The notes beneath the pieces were generated by a model. That model was not told the DNA's origin. It saw nothing but the letters and a program-made list of their open reading frames with translations, and made no database searches. A program made the position numbers and the translations under genes. Below, piece by piece: positions 7,088 to 15,265 of a stretch of 36,666 nucleotides of DNA. Source of the DNA: Paracoccaceae bacterium (GTDB lineage Bacteria > Pseudomonadota > Alphaproteobacteria > Rhodobacterales > Rhodobacteraceae); assembly GCA_019090795.1 (NCBI GenBank), contig JAHRVG010000051.1:1-36666 (forward strand), read 5' to 3'. The stretch's first letter is position 1. Each line of letters starts with the position of its first letter.

Positions 7088-8833
7088 ATGAACCTCTTTG
7101 CCGACATCAAAACCCTTGTGCTCGACAGCCTGCAAAAATTGCAGACCGCTGGCACCTTGCCCAACGATCTGGATTTTTCCAACGTCACAGTGGAACCGCC
7201 GCGCGATGCGATGCACGGGGATATGGCGACGAATGCGGCGATGGTTCTGGCCAAACAGGCACGGATGAAACCGCGTGATATTGCGACAGCGCTGGCGGAT
7301 TTGCTGGTGGCAGATGCGCGGGTCACGGCAGCGGATGTGGCGGGACCGGGATTTTTAAACCTGCGGCTGGATCCGGCACAGTGGTTGGCGGTATTGCCCA
7401 CAGCACTGGCGGCGGGGGGCGAATTCGGGCGCTCAAGCATGGGTGTCGGCAAAAAGATCAATGTTGAATTTGTTTCCGCCAACCCTACCGGCCCTTTGCA
7501 TGTGGGCCACACACGGGGGGCGGTTTTTGGCGATGCGCTGGCCAACCTGCTGGATTTTGCCGGATACGATGTGACCCGGGAATATGTGATCAACGACGGC
7601 GGCAGCCAGATCGACACGCTGGCGCGCTCGGTTTATCTGCGATATCTGGAGGCCCACGGACAGGAGGTTTCCTTCCCCGAGGGTGTGTATCCGGGCGATT
7701 ACCTGATTCCGGTTGGCAAAGCGCTGAAAGACAAGGTTGGCGACAAATATGTCGATCAGCCCGAAGACGTATGGATGGAAGACCTGCGCAACTTTGGCAC
7801 CGATATGATGATGGATCTGGTGCGTGCGGATCTGGCGTTGCTTGGCGTAAAAATGGACAGGTTCTTCTCGGAAAAATCCCTGTACGGCACCGGCAAAATC
7901 GAGGCGTGCCTAAAGGCGCTTGATGATCGCGGCCTGATTTATGAGGGTTATCTTGAGCCGCCAAAAGGCAAAATGCCTGACGACTGGAAGCCGCGCAAAC
8001 AAACGCTGTTTAAATCAACCGAATTTGGTGACGATGCTGACCGGCCTGTGCAAAAATCCGATGGTACTTGGACCTATTTTGCCCCAGATATCGCGTATCA
8101 CCACGACAAGGTGTTGCGCGGTTATGACGAACTGATTGACATATTTGGCGCCGATCACGGCGGCTATGTCAAACGGCTCAAGGCGATTGTGGCCGCCCTG
8201 TCCGACAATAAGGTTCCGCTCGATATCAAACTAACACAACTGGTGCGGCTGTTCAAAAATGGCGAGCCGTTCAAGATGTCAAAACGTGCGGGCACCTTTG
8301 TGACCCTCAAGGACGTGATTGATCTGGTCGGGCCTGATGTTACACGATTTGTGATGCTGACCCGTAAAAATGACGCGCCGCTGGATTTCGATTTTGACAA
8401 AGTTTTGGACCAATCCAAAGACAATCCGGTATTTTACGTACAATACGCCCACGCGCGAATTTGCTCCGTGATGCGCAAGGCCTCAGAGGCTGGCGTTGAT
8501 GTGAGCGATGCCGCATTGCAGGGGGCCGACCTGGCGCATTTGGGCCATGAGGCCGAACTGGAACTGGCCAAAAAGTTGGGCGAATGGCCCCGGATGCTGG
8601 AACTGGCTGCAAAACACCACGAGCCGCACCGGATCGCGTTTTATCTGTTTGATCTGGCCTCGGAATACCACAGCCTGCACAATCTGGGCAAAACGGCACC
8701 GGAATTGCGCTTTTGGCAGGCTGATAACACCGATGTATCCCGCGCCAAGATAGCCCTGATCCGCGCGACGGCGGTTGTACTTTCGGCGGGTCTTGGTATT
8801 CTGGGTGTGACCCCAATGCAAGAAATGAGATAA
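7088..8833 (+). CDS. argS: Arginyl-tRNA synthetase
   Basis: The class I synthetase charges tRNA-Arg with arginine at the expense of ATP. The 581-residue protein begins with the ArgS-specific N-terminal tRNA-binding domain (MNLFADIKTLVLDSL). The HIGH-type signature is in NPTGPLHVGHTRGAVFGD (HVGH at about 138-141), and the KMSKS-type loop is in FKMSKRAGTFVTL (about residue 396). A C-terminal DALR anticodon-binding domain ends in the typical LGVTPMQEMR. The start at 7088 follows GGAAG; an in-frame ATG at 7043 is less likely. A weak hairpin terminator follows at once. Confidence 0.97.
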   Translation: MNLFADIKTLVLDSLQKLQTAGTLPNDLDFSNVTVEPPRDAMHGDMATNAAMVLAKQARMKPRDIATALADLLVADARVTAADVAGPGFLNLRLDPAQWLAVLPTALAAGGEFGRSSMGVGKKINVEFVSANPTGPLHVGHTRGAVFGDALANLLDFAGYDVTREYVINDGGSQIDTLARSVYLRYLEAHGQEVSFPEGVYPGDYLIPVGKALKDKVGDKYVDQPEDVWMEDLRNFGTDMMMDLVRADLALLGVKMDRFFSEKSLYGTGKIEACLKALDDRGLIYEGYLEPPKGKMPDDWKPRKQTLFKSTEFGDDADRPVQKSDGTWTYFAPDIAYHHDKVLRGYDELIDIFGADHGGYVKRLKAIVAALSDNKVPLDIKLTQLVRLFKNGEPFKMSKRAGTFVTLKDVIDLVGPDVTRFVMLTRKNDAPLDFDFDKVLDQSKDNPVFYVQYAHARICSVMRKASEAGVDVSDAALQGADLAHLGHEAELELAKKLGEWPRMLELAAKHHEPHRIAFYLFDLASEYHSLHNLGKTAPELRFWQADNTDVSRAKIALIRATAVVLSAGLGILGVTPMQEMR

Positions 8834-8856
8834 AAGCGAGGTAAATCGCTTATTTT
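8834..8856 (+). terminator. Weak intrinsic terminator after argS
   Basis: AAGCGA (8834-8839), loop GGTAAA, TCGCTT (8846-8851), then ATTTT. The 6-bp stem is short and the T-run interrupted, so read-through into the SPOR gene is likely. Confidence 0.4.
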
Positions 8857-8911
8857 GGGGTTGGAGCAGTAGAACACACAGGATATTGTGTGCGGTTAAG
8901 AGGCGAACCCA

Positions 8912-9769
8912 ATGGTACAGAGTCAAAAAATACAAACCGAATCCGTTCAGAAACCTGTGAAGGGTGCTGGACTGGTGCGCATGGCCATGAATTGGTCAAT
9001 CGCAGGCGCGTCAATCGCCGTTTTGGTAGGGTTTGGGTATTGGGCAGTTTCGCTGGGAACCCGCAATCCCAATGAGGTGCCGATTATCCTCGCCATGGAA
9101 GGCCCTGCGCGGGTGCAGCCAGACAATCCCGGCGGCGAACAAGCCAGCCATCAGGGGCTTGCGGTGAATTCCGTACAGGCCGATGGTGGCGTTGCAGACC
9201 CTTCCCAAACCGTCGCTTTGGCCCCGCCCCCTGAACCCTTGCGCGAGGAGGATGTCGCCGGAGGCAACCTTGTGGCCGCGCATAAAGCATCAGATGAAAC
9301 CCAAGCTGATCTTGTCACCGCAGCTACTTCTGCGGATCAACCAATGCCCGAACCTGTGGCCGAAACACCTGTCAGACGGGCTATTGCTGGCACACGTTTT
9401 TCGCCGACAGTATCACTGCGCCCACTAAACCGGCCCGCCGGTCTGGCCATTCAACTGGCCAATATCCAGCCCGCGATTGCAGGCCCCTCAGCCAGCTTGT
9501 CGGTTGACAGCGTCCCCCTTGGAACCCGGCTTGTGCAACTCGGGGCCTATGACAGCTCTGTGATGGCGATCAAGCAATGGGAAAAACTGTTCGCGCGCCA
9601 TGGCGACTTGCTGGAAGACAAGAAACGTCTGGTGCAGCCCGCTGAATCCGGTGGTCGCAAATTCTTCCGCCTGCGCGCCGCCGGCTTTGCCTCCAAAGAC
9701 GACAGCCGCACCCTGTGCTCTGCCCTTCTGGCGCGCGGCACCCCATGCATACCGGTCACGGCGCGGTAG
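8912..9769 (+). CDS. SPOR-domain envelope protein
   Basis: The 285-residue protein has a cytoplasmic N-terminus and one membrane segment (about 24-49, MNWSIAGASIAVLVGFGYWA). A long periplasmic linker rich in Pro, Ala and acidic residues follows. The C-terminal SPOR domain (about 205-285) begins GTRLVQLGAYDSSVMAIKQW. SPOR domains bind denuded glycan strands of septal peptidoglycan, so a role at the division site or in wall turnover is inferred. An AAGAGGCG site precedes ATG 8912. The stop codon overlaps the probable GTG start of nagZ, a wall-recycling enzyme, which supports the role. Confidence 0.85.
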   Translation: MVQSQKIQTESVQKPVKGAGLVRMAMNWSIAGASIAVLVGFGYWAVSLGTRNPNEVPIILAMEGPARVQPDNPGGEQASHQGLAVNSVQADGGVADPSQTVALAPPPEPLREEDVAGGNLVAAHKASDETQADLVTAATSADQPMPEPVAETPVRRAIAGTRFSPTVSLRPLNRPAGLAIQLANIQPAIAGPSASLSVDSVPLGTRLVQLGAYDSSVMAIKQWEKLFARHGDLLEDKKRLVQPAESGGRKFFRLRAAGFASKDDSRTLCSALLARGTPCIPVTAR

Positions 9770-10764
9770 TGGCGGCGCGGGCATGTATATTCGGCTGCCT
9801 TGGCATGCAGCTTTCACCCGCAGAGAAGGCGTTTTTCCGCGATGCGGATCCATGGGGATTCATCCTGTTCGCCCGCAATATCGACACGCCTGAACAGCTC
9901 CGCGCCCTGACCACCGAACTGCGCGCGACTGTTGGCCGTGATGCGCCGATCCTGCTGGATCAGGAAGGTGGCCGTGTGCAGCGGCTGCGTGCCCCCCACT
10001 GGCGGGAATGGACACCGGCGCTTGAATTTGTTGCCAGCGTTGGCGGGTCAGCGCGGGCGATGACGCTGCGCTATCAGCTGATCGCGCAGGAAATGCGCGA
10101 CGTTGGCATTGATGTGAACTGCGCACCGATGCTGGATGTCGCAACCGATGCCAGCCACGAGATCATTTTGAACCGCTGTTACGGGCGCACCCCCGAGCAA
10201 GTGGCACGAATGGGCCGTGCGGTGGCCAACGGATTGCTGGCGGGTGGTGTTCTGCCGATCATCAAACACATTCCGGGCCATGGGCGCACACCGCTGGACA
10301 GCCACTTTGATCTGCCACGGATAGAAACGCCGCTTGCTGAGCTTCAGGCCACTGATTTCGAGCCATTCTCTCGACATTGCGATCTGCCGATGGCGATGAC
10401 TGCGCATATTGTTTACAAGGCAATTGATCCGGATAATTGTGCCACACATTCAGCACCCGTGATCAAGGTCATTCGCAATAATATCGGCTTTGGCGGCTTG
10501 CTGATGACCGATGATTTGTCAATGAAAGCCCTTGGCGGCAGCTTTGCACAGCGCGCAAAACAATCCCTGCAAGCGGGCTGTGATATGATCCTGCATTGCA
10601 ACGGTGACCGGGCCGAGATGGACCAGATTTTATCCGAGACCCCCGAACTGACAGGCCCAGCCCTGTCACGTGCGACCCGCGCGCTGGATGCGCGCATCCC
10701 CCCCCAACCCATTGACGCCGTTGCGGCGCTGGCAGAGCTGGAGGCCCTTACAAATGCCCAATGA
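9769..10764 (+). CDS. nagZ: Beta-N-acetylhexosaminidase NagZ (GH3)
   Basis: A cytoplasmic glycosidase that removes GlcNAc from GlcNAc-1,6-anhydroMurNAc muropeptides in peptidoglycan recycling. GH3 signatures: LLDQEGGRVQRLR, the KHIPGHGRTPLDSH loop with the catalytic His/Asp pair, and LLMTDDLSMKAL with the nucleophile aspartate. I prefer the GTG at 9769, which overlaps the SPOR stop as TAGTG and gives the family-like N-terminus MAARACIFGCLG at 331 residues. An ATG at 9745 (8 codons earlier, inside the SPOR gene) is the alternative. Neither has a strong ribosome site, so translational coupling is likely. Confidence 0.92.
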   Translation: MAARACIFGCLGMQLSPAEKAFFRDADPWGFILFARNIDTPEQLRALTTELRATVGRDAPILLDQEGGRVQRLRAPHWREWTPALEFVASVGGSARAMTLRYQLIAQEMRDVGIDVNCAPMLDVATDASHEIILNRCYGRTPEQVARMGRAVANGLLAGGVLPIIKHIPGHGRTPLDSHFDLPRIETPLAELQATDFEPFSRHCDLPMAMTAHIVYKAIDPDNCATHSAPVIKVIRNNIGFGGLLMTDDLSMKALGGSFAQRAKQSLQAGCDMILHCNGDRAEMDQILSETPELTGPALSRATRALDARIPPQPIDAVAALAELEALTNAQ

Positions 10765-11545
10765 CATGTTTACCGAGGACGAAGTGGTGGAAACCACCGC
10801 GGAACGGATCAAGGCCGAAGCCTTTGTCATCGACGTTGATGGCTATGAGGGACCGCTTGATTTACTGCTGACGCTGGCGCGCACCCAAAAGGTAGACCTG
10901 CGCCGCATTTCCGTGCTGGCCTTGGCTGAGCAGTATCTGAAATTCGTCGAAAAGGCCAAGCGCCTGCGCATTGAACTGGCGGCTGATTATCTGGTAATGG
11001 CCGCTTGGCTCGCATTCTTGAAATCACGCCTGCTATTGCCCCCTGACCCGACCGAAGCTGGACCCAGCGGTGAAGAACTGGCCGCACATCTGGCGTTTCA
11101 GCTGGAACGGCTGGAGGCGATGCGTCGGGTCGCTGCGCGCCTGATGGCACGCGATCAGCTGGGGCGCGATTTCTTTGCCCGCGGTATCCCTGAGGATATC
11201 TCGGTCAAGCGCACGATTGATTACAAAGCAACCGTACTGGACCTGATGCAGGCCTATGCGCGGCTGCGCACCAAGGATAATTTTGAGCCCCTGCACATGC
11301 GGGAACGCGAAAGCATTTTCACCATGGAACAGGCGCTGGATCGGATGAAAACCCTGATTGGCCACGCGATTGAGTGGTCTGAACTGAGCCAGTTCTTGCC
11401 AGATGGCTGGTCGGATGATCCCAAACAGCGCCGTTCGGCTACTGCCTCTACTTTTGCGGCGGCCCTAGAACTGGTCAAGGCGGGCAAACTGGAAATTCGC
11501 CAGTTGGAAACTTTTGCCCCATTGCAACTGCGAGCCAGAATATGA
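10754..11545 (+). CDS. scpA: Segregation and condensation protein A (kleisin)
   Basis: ScpA bridges the SMC heads and, with ScpB, forms the condensin that compacts and separates chromosomes. The 263-residue protein has the family opening YEGPLDLLLTLARTQKVDL and a later AADYLVMAAWLAFLKSRLLL. The C-terminal winged-helix part ends in KAGKLEIRQLETFAPLQLR. The start at 10754 lies 11 bases inside the end of nagZ and has GGAGG at 10740-10744 at good spacing; the next ATG (10766) is possible. It overlaps scpB by ATGA. Confidence 0.95.
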   Translation: MPNDMFTEDEVVETTAERIKAEAFVIDVDGYEGPLDLLLTLARTQKVDLRRISVLALAEQYLKFVEKAKRLRIELAADYLVMAAWLAFLKSRLLLPPDPTEAGPSGEELAAHLAFQLERLEAMRRVAARLMARDQLGRDFFARGIPEDISVKRTIDYKATVLDLMQAYARLRTKDNFEPLHMRERESIFTMEQALDRMKTLIGHAIEWSELSQFLPDGWSDDPKQRRSATASTFAAALELVKAGKLEIRQLETFAPLQLRARI

Positions 11546-12186
11546 GCGATCTACCTGACGATATCACCGAAAGCCTGTTTGAAGCGCCCCCGATGGCGGA
11601 ACAGGAACGCATGGTAGAGGCGATCCTGTTTGCCACAGCCGAACCCCAAAGCAAGCTGCAAATCGAGAACCGGATGCCGCATGGATCCGATGCCGCCGAG
11701 GCGCTGGTACATCTGCGCAAACGTTATGCGGGGCGGGGGGTACAAGTGGTCAAGGTCGGGGATGGCTGGGCCTTTCGCACCGCCCCCGATTTGGGGTATT
11801 TAATGCACCACGAGAGCACGGAAACCCGAAAGCTATCGCGCGCTGGAATTGAAACGCTGGCGATTATTGCCTATCATCAACCTGTTACCCGCTCAGAAAT
11901 CGAAGAAATTCGCGGCGTATCAGTGTCTCGTGGCACACTGGATATGCTGCTTGAACTGGATTGGATTAAACTGGGGCGACGACGCATGACACCGGGGCGC
12001 CCCGTGACCTTCATTGTCACGCAAGTGTTTCTCGATCACTTCGGCCTTGAAAGTGCCCGCGATCTGCCCGGTGTGCGCGAGTTGCGCGATGCGGGGCTGC
12101 TCGACAACCGGCCCCCACCGGGGATGGCATTGGGAATGGCGGACGAAGACGGCGACGAGGATCAGCAAGAGGATATGTTTGACTAA
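11542..12186 (+). CDS. scpB: Segregation and condensation protein B
   Basis: The 214-residue partner of ScpA in the SMC complex. It has two winged-helix domains (AEQERMVEAILFATAEPQSK and RAGIETLAIIAYHQPVTRSE are typical), then GVSVSRGTLDMLLELDWIK and a C-terminal acidic tail. The start overlaps the scpA stop (ATGA), so the two are made together. In many Rhodobacterales tatA-tatB-tatC follow scpB; here they do not, and a 70-residue basic protein gene comes next. Confidence 0.95.
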   Translation: MSDLPDDITESLFEAPPMAEQERMVEAILFATAEPQSKLQIENRMPHGSDAAEALVHLRKRYAGRGVQVVKVGDGWAFRTAPDLGYLMHHESTETRKLSRAGIETLAIIAYHQPVTRSEIEEIRGVSVSRGTLDMLLELDWIKLGRRRMTPGRPVTFIVTQVFLDHFGLESARDLPGVRELRDAGLLDNRPPPGMALGMADEDGDEDQQEDMFD

Positions 12187-12270
12187 GGCCCCAGCCCGGT
12201 TGAAAAATTGCCATATTTGCGCTATATCCGTTGTAACGAGTAGCTGAAAACCCAGCTGACAGGAGCAAAC

Positions 12271-12483
12271 ATGAACCAGATCATCAACATGTTCATGCGC
12301 ATTGTGATGCGCAAATTGATGAACAAGGGCGTCGGCAAAGGCATAGATATGCTGTCTTCCAAACAGGACAGCGAAGAGCCCCCGATGAGCAAGGCAGAAC
12401 GCCAGAAAATGCGGCGCAACCGCCAACAGATGCGACAAACAAAGCAAGCGGCCAGATTGGCGCGGCGAACCGGCCGACTTTAA
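12271..12483 (+). CDS. Small basic protein, function unknown
   Basis: The 70-residue reading frame has a good AGGAG site 7 bases before its ATG. The N-terminal half (MNQIINMFMRIVMRKLMNKG) is methionine-rich and could form an amphipathic or membrane-touching helix. The C-terminal half is strongly basic (QKMRRNRQQMRQTKQAARLA), with repeated Arg/Gln/Lys that could bind nucleic acid. It lies 84 bases after scpB in the same direction. I do not recognise a named family. The ribosome site and biased composition support a real gene. Confidence 0.65.
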   Translation: MNQIINMFMRIVMRKLMNKGVGKGIDMLSSKQDSEEPPMSKAERQKMRRNRQQMRQTKQAARLARRTGRL

Positions 12484-12592
12484 GATATTTCGATTTAAGG
12501 TTGAGACATTCGGTGGATCGAAATCCTGACGTTATCAGTATCTTGGAGCACTGTCAGGACCGCAACGTGATTCAAGGTAAACCCGAAACCCT

Positions 12593-13768
12593 TTAGGCTG
12601 CTTTGGTCACGTCCAGACTATAAATCCAATCATATCTTGCCGTCAGCAAGCTAGGGGCAATCTTGCCTGCAAGGCCCATGCCCGTGTGCAATCCCAAACG
12701 CACCAACGGATTAGACGCATGGTAAATTTGCGCGTTACTAAAAGAGGTTTGCTGCACTTTTGTAGCACGCGGCTTGCGCAAACGCTCATAGCTTTGCAAA
12801 CCCTGCTCAACACCATCTTCGCGATCCAGAGCTGCGGCCAAAACCCACGCATCTTCCAGCCCCATACAGGCCCCTTGCGCCATGTAGGGCAGCATCGGAT
12901 GGGCCGCATCCCCCAGCAAGGCCACCCGCCCGTTAGACCAGTTTGGTAGTTCTGGATGGGCGAAAAAACCCCAAAGCAGCGGATCTTTCACATGGGAAAG
13001 CAAATCGGAAACATAGGGGCACCAACCCGCAAAAGCGGCCTGCAAGGAATCGGTACTGTCGGTCTGGTTCCACCCCTCTGACGTCCAGTCGCTGCGTTCC
13101 TCGACCGCGACGATGTTAATCAGCGAACGACCCCTGAGCGGATAAATCACGATATGGCGGCCCGGACCGAGGTAAATTCGGGTGCCCTTTTGCCCAGCTA
13201 AACCGGGGAAATCAGAACTCGGCACCAACCCGCGCCAAGCCGCCTGTCCGGTGTATTCTGGTTTTTGGCCGGCAAAATGCGCCTTGCGACAGACGGAACG
13301 CACACCGTCTGCGGCGATTACAACGTCGAAATTCTGATCTGGCGCACTGGACAGAACACCCTGCTCTGAGCTCAGAACCACGCAAGCCTGTCCGAAATGG
13401 AACTGGACGCCTGCCTGTTGGCAACCTTGCGCCAAAGAGGTCAGCAAATCGGCGCGGTGCAACTGCAGGAACGGCATATCGGCAGCCTGATTCAGCGGCA
13501 GGCTGACAATTTGACGCCCGGTTTTATAATCGCGCATTTCCAGTTGGTAGGGCATGTTTCCGGTGTTTCCGGCCAAAGGATCAAGATCCAGCGCTTGCAA
13601 TACAGCCACCCCGTTAGCGCTTATTTGCAGGCCCGCGCCCACCTCGCCCAGTTCTGCCGCTTGTTCAAAAACCTGAACACGCGCTCCGCGTTTGGCCAAT
13701 GCCAACGCAGCCGCCAAACCACCAATACCCGCGCCAATCACGGCCGCCTTTTGTCCCTCAAGTGCCAT
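12593..13768 (-). CDS. FAD-dependent aromatic-ring monooxygenase, salicylate hydroxylase type
   Basis: A 391-residue class A flavoprotein hydroxylase. It has the dinucleotide-binding GAGIGGLAAALALAKRGA near the N-terminus, the DG motif in IAADGVRSVCR, and the FAD ribose motif GDAAHPMLPYMAQGACMGLE. The last is typical of the salicylate / 3-hydroxybenzoate 6-hydroxylase group rather than of ubiquinone hydroxylases. Such enzymes use NAD(P)H and O2 to hydroxylate phenolic acids; the substrate cannot be read from sequence. No ring-cleavage genes adjoin. An AAGGA site lies directly after the dksA terminator, so its promoter must lie within or before that terminator, or expression depends on read-through. 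Confidence 0.82.
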   Translation of the reverse strand: MALEGQKAAVIGAGIGGLAAALALAKRGARVQVFEQAAELGEVGAGLQISANGVAVLQALDLDPLAGNTGNMPYQLEMRDYKTGRQIVSLPLNQAADMPFLQLHRADLLTSLAQGCQQAGVQFHFGQACVVLSSEQGVLSSAPDQNFDVVIAADGVRSVCRKAHFAGQKPEYTGQAAWRGLVPSSDFPGLAGQKGTRIYLGPGRHIVIYPLRGRSLINIVAVEERSDWTSEGWNQTDSTDSLQAAFAGWCPYVSDLLSHVKDPLLWGFFAHPELPNWSNGRVALLGDAAHPMLPYMAQGACMGLEDAWVLAAALDREDGVEQGLQSYERLRKPRATKVQQTSFSNAQIYHASNPLVRLGLHTGMGLAGKIAPSLLTARYDWIYSLDVTKAA

Positions 13769-13779
13769 CCAGTTTCCTT

Positions 13780-13812
13780 AAAAAAAAGCCGCCACTCTTG
13801 CGAGCGCCGACT
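13780..13812 (-). terminator. Strong intrinsic terminator after dksA
   Basis: On the minus strand an 11-position stem (AGTCGGCGCTC / GAGTGGCGGCT, one mismatch and two G-T pairs) closes on a GCAA tetraloop and is followed by eight T. The T-run ends next to the ribosome site of the monooxygenase, 11 bases before its start codon. Confidence 0.85.
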
Positions 13813-13841
13813 TTGGTAAAACACACGTGATTCCAGTCCGG

Positions 13842-14264
13842 CTAACTGTCGCGATGTACTTTTTCTTTACGCTCATGCGTTTCCTGCGCCTCCAACGACA
13901 AAGTCGCAATCGGGCGCGCATCCAGACGCTTGAGTGAAATCGGCTCTCCGGTTTCATCGCAATAGCCAAAAGAACCCTCCTCAAGGCGACGCAATGCGGC
14001 ATCAATTTTGGAAACCAGCTTACGTTGACGATCCCTTGTTCGCAACTCCAGCGCTCGGTCGGTTTCTTCAGATGCACGATCCGCCACATCGGGAATATTC
14101 CGAGTACCTTCTTGCATCACTTCAATGGTTTCACGCGTATCGGCAAGGAGCGTGTCTTTCCATTCGGTTAGTTTGTTCCGAAAGTACTCTACCTGACGGT
14201 CGTTCATGAACGGCTCATCGTCAGCTGGTCGGTACTCCGTATCCAGAATGACCTCCGCTTTCAT
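13842..14264 (-). CDS. dksA: DksA-type RNA polymerase regulator lacking most zinc cysteines
   Basis: DksA enters the RNA polymerase secondary channel and, with ppGpp, resets transcription in starvation. The 140-residue protein keeps the coiled coil with the two tip aspartates in IPDVADRASEE (Asp59, Asp62, matching E. coli Asp71 and Asp74). The globular end reads GSFGYCDETGEPISLKRLDA. Of the four E. coli zinc cysteines only the first remains (Cys102); the others are Thr105, Ser123 and Ala126. DksA of Rhodobacter is known to lack the full set, so the protein is probably functional without zinc. The start follows GGGTGAAG. Confidence 0.9.
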   Translation of the reverse strand: MKAEVILDTEYRPADDEPFMNDRQVEYFRNKLTEWKDTLLADTRETIEVMQEGTRNIPDVADRASEETDRALELRTRDRQRKLVSKIDAALRRLEEGSFGYCDETGEPISLKRLDARPIATLSLEAQETHERKEKVHRDS

Positions 14265-14365
14265 TCTTCACCCCATCTATGTTAGTTATTACAAACAGTT
14301 TTTCTGCTTTTGTCTGTGCGTGTATAAGGATTCTCAATCTTTGTCACCCCCGCAATTACTCTGGG

Positions 14366-14394
14366 TTGATGCTTTGTGATCTGACAGCTAGATT
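14366..14394 (+). promoter_or_regulatory. Predicted promoter of the MoxR-VWA operon
   Basis: TTGATG (14366-14371) and TAGATT (14389-14394) are spaced by 17 bases, close to the sigma-70 ideal. Transcription would start near 14401, leaving a leader of about 25 bases before the MoxR ATG. Confidence 0.5.
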
Positions 14395-14425
14395 GCACAC
14401 AAATCTATACGGAAACGGAAGCAAG

Positions 14426-15265
14426 ATGAAATTTGAAGGCACGAAAGAATATATCTCAACGGACGACTTGACCGTTGCGGTGAATGCAGCGATCGCATTG
14501 GAACGCCCGCTTTTGGTCAAAGGCGAGCCGGGGACAGGAAAAACGGAACTGGCAATGCAAGTGGCCGCGGCGCTGGGGTTGGAAATTCTGGAATGGAATA
14601 TCAAATCCACCACCAAAGCGCAGCAAGGCCTGTATGAATATGACGCGGTTTCCCGTCTGCGCGATAGCCAGCTTGGTGATGAACGGGTTAACGATGTGCG
14701 CAACTACATCAAAAAGGGCAAGCTTTGGCAGGCTTTTACCGCAGACAAGCGGTTGGTGCTGTTGATTGACGAAATCGACAAGGCAGATATCGAGTTCCCC
14801 AACGATCTGCTACAAGAATTGGACAAGATGGAATTCCACGTCTATGAGACCGGCGAGACCATCAAGGCGGAACAGCGCCCGATTGTGATCATCACCTCGA
14901 ATAACGAGAAAGAACTCCCCGATGCGTTTCTGCGCCGTTGTTTCTTTCACTATATCCGCTTTCCCGATACCGATACCATGCGCCACATCATTGATGTGCA
15001 TTTCCCCGGCATCAAAACAAGCCTTGTCACCGAGGCCCTGAGCCAGTTTTACGAAGTTCGCGAAACACCGGGGTTAAAGAAAAAGCCCTCGACGTCCGAG
15101 GTTCTGGACTGGTTGAAACTGCTGCTGGTCGAGGATCTGGATGCGGCGGATATGCGACGCGATGGAAAAAACTCGCTCCCCAAAATGCACGGGGCTTTGC
15201 TCAAAAACGAACAGGACGTGCATTTATTTGAGCGTCTGGCCTTCATGGTTAGGGGAAATAAATGA
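14426..15265 (+). CDS. MoxR-family AAA+ ATPase
   Basis: A 279-residue ATPase with Walker A GEPGTGKT (33-40), Walker B RLVLLIDEIDKAD, and sensor/arginine-finger region ITSNNEKELPDAFLRRC. MoxR ATPases usually work with a VWA protein as a chaperone pair that matures or inserts cofactors into enzymes; the CoxE-type VWA partner lies three genes downstream. The start at 14426 gives MKFEGTKEYIS, the usual N-terminus. The frame extends 49 codons upstream but without family similarity. It overlaps the next gene as ATGA. Substrate unknown. Confidence 0.9.
   Translation: MKFEGTKEYISTDDLTVAVNAAIALERPLLVKGEPGTGKTELAMQVAAALGLEILEWNIKSTTKAQQGLYEYDAVSRLRDSQLGDERVNDVRNYIKKGKLWQAFTADKRLVLLIDEIDKADIEFPNDLLQELDKMEFHVYETGETIKAEQRPIVIITSNNEKELPDAFLRRCFFHYIRFPDTDTMRHIIDVHFPGIKTSLVTEALSQFYEVRETPGLKKKPSTSEVLDWLKLLLVEDLDAADMRRDGKNSLPKMHGALLKNEQDVHLFERLAFMVRGNK

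Noticed and set aside
12593-13768. FAD monooxygenase as a ubiquinone hydroxylase (UbiH/UbiL)
   Set aside because: The GDAAHPMLPYMAQGACMGLE motif and general layout fit the salicylate hydroxylase group better.
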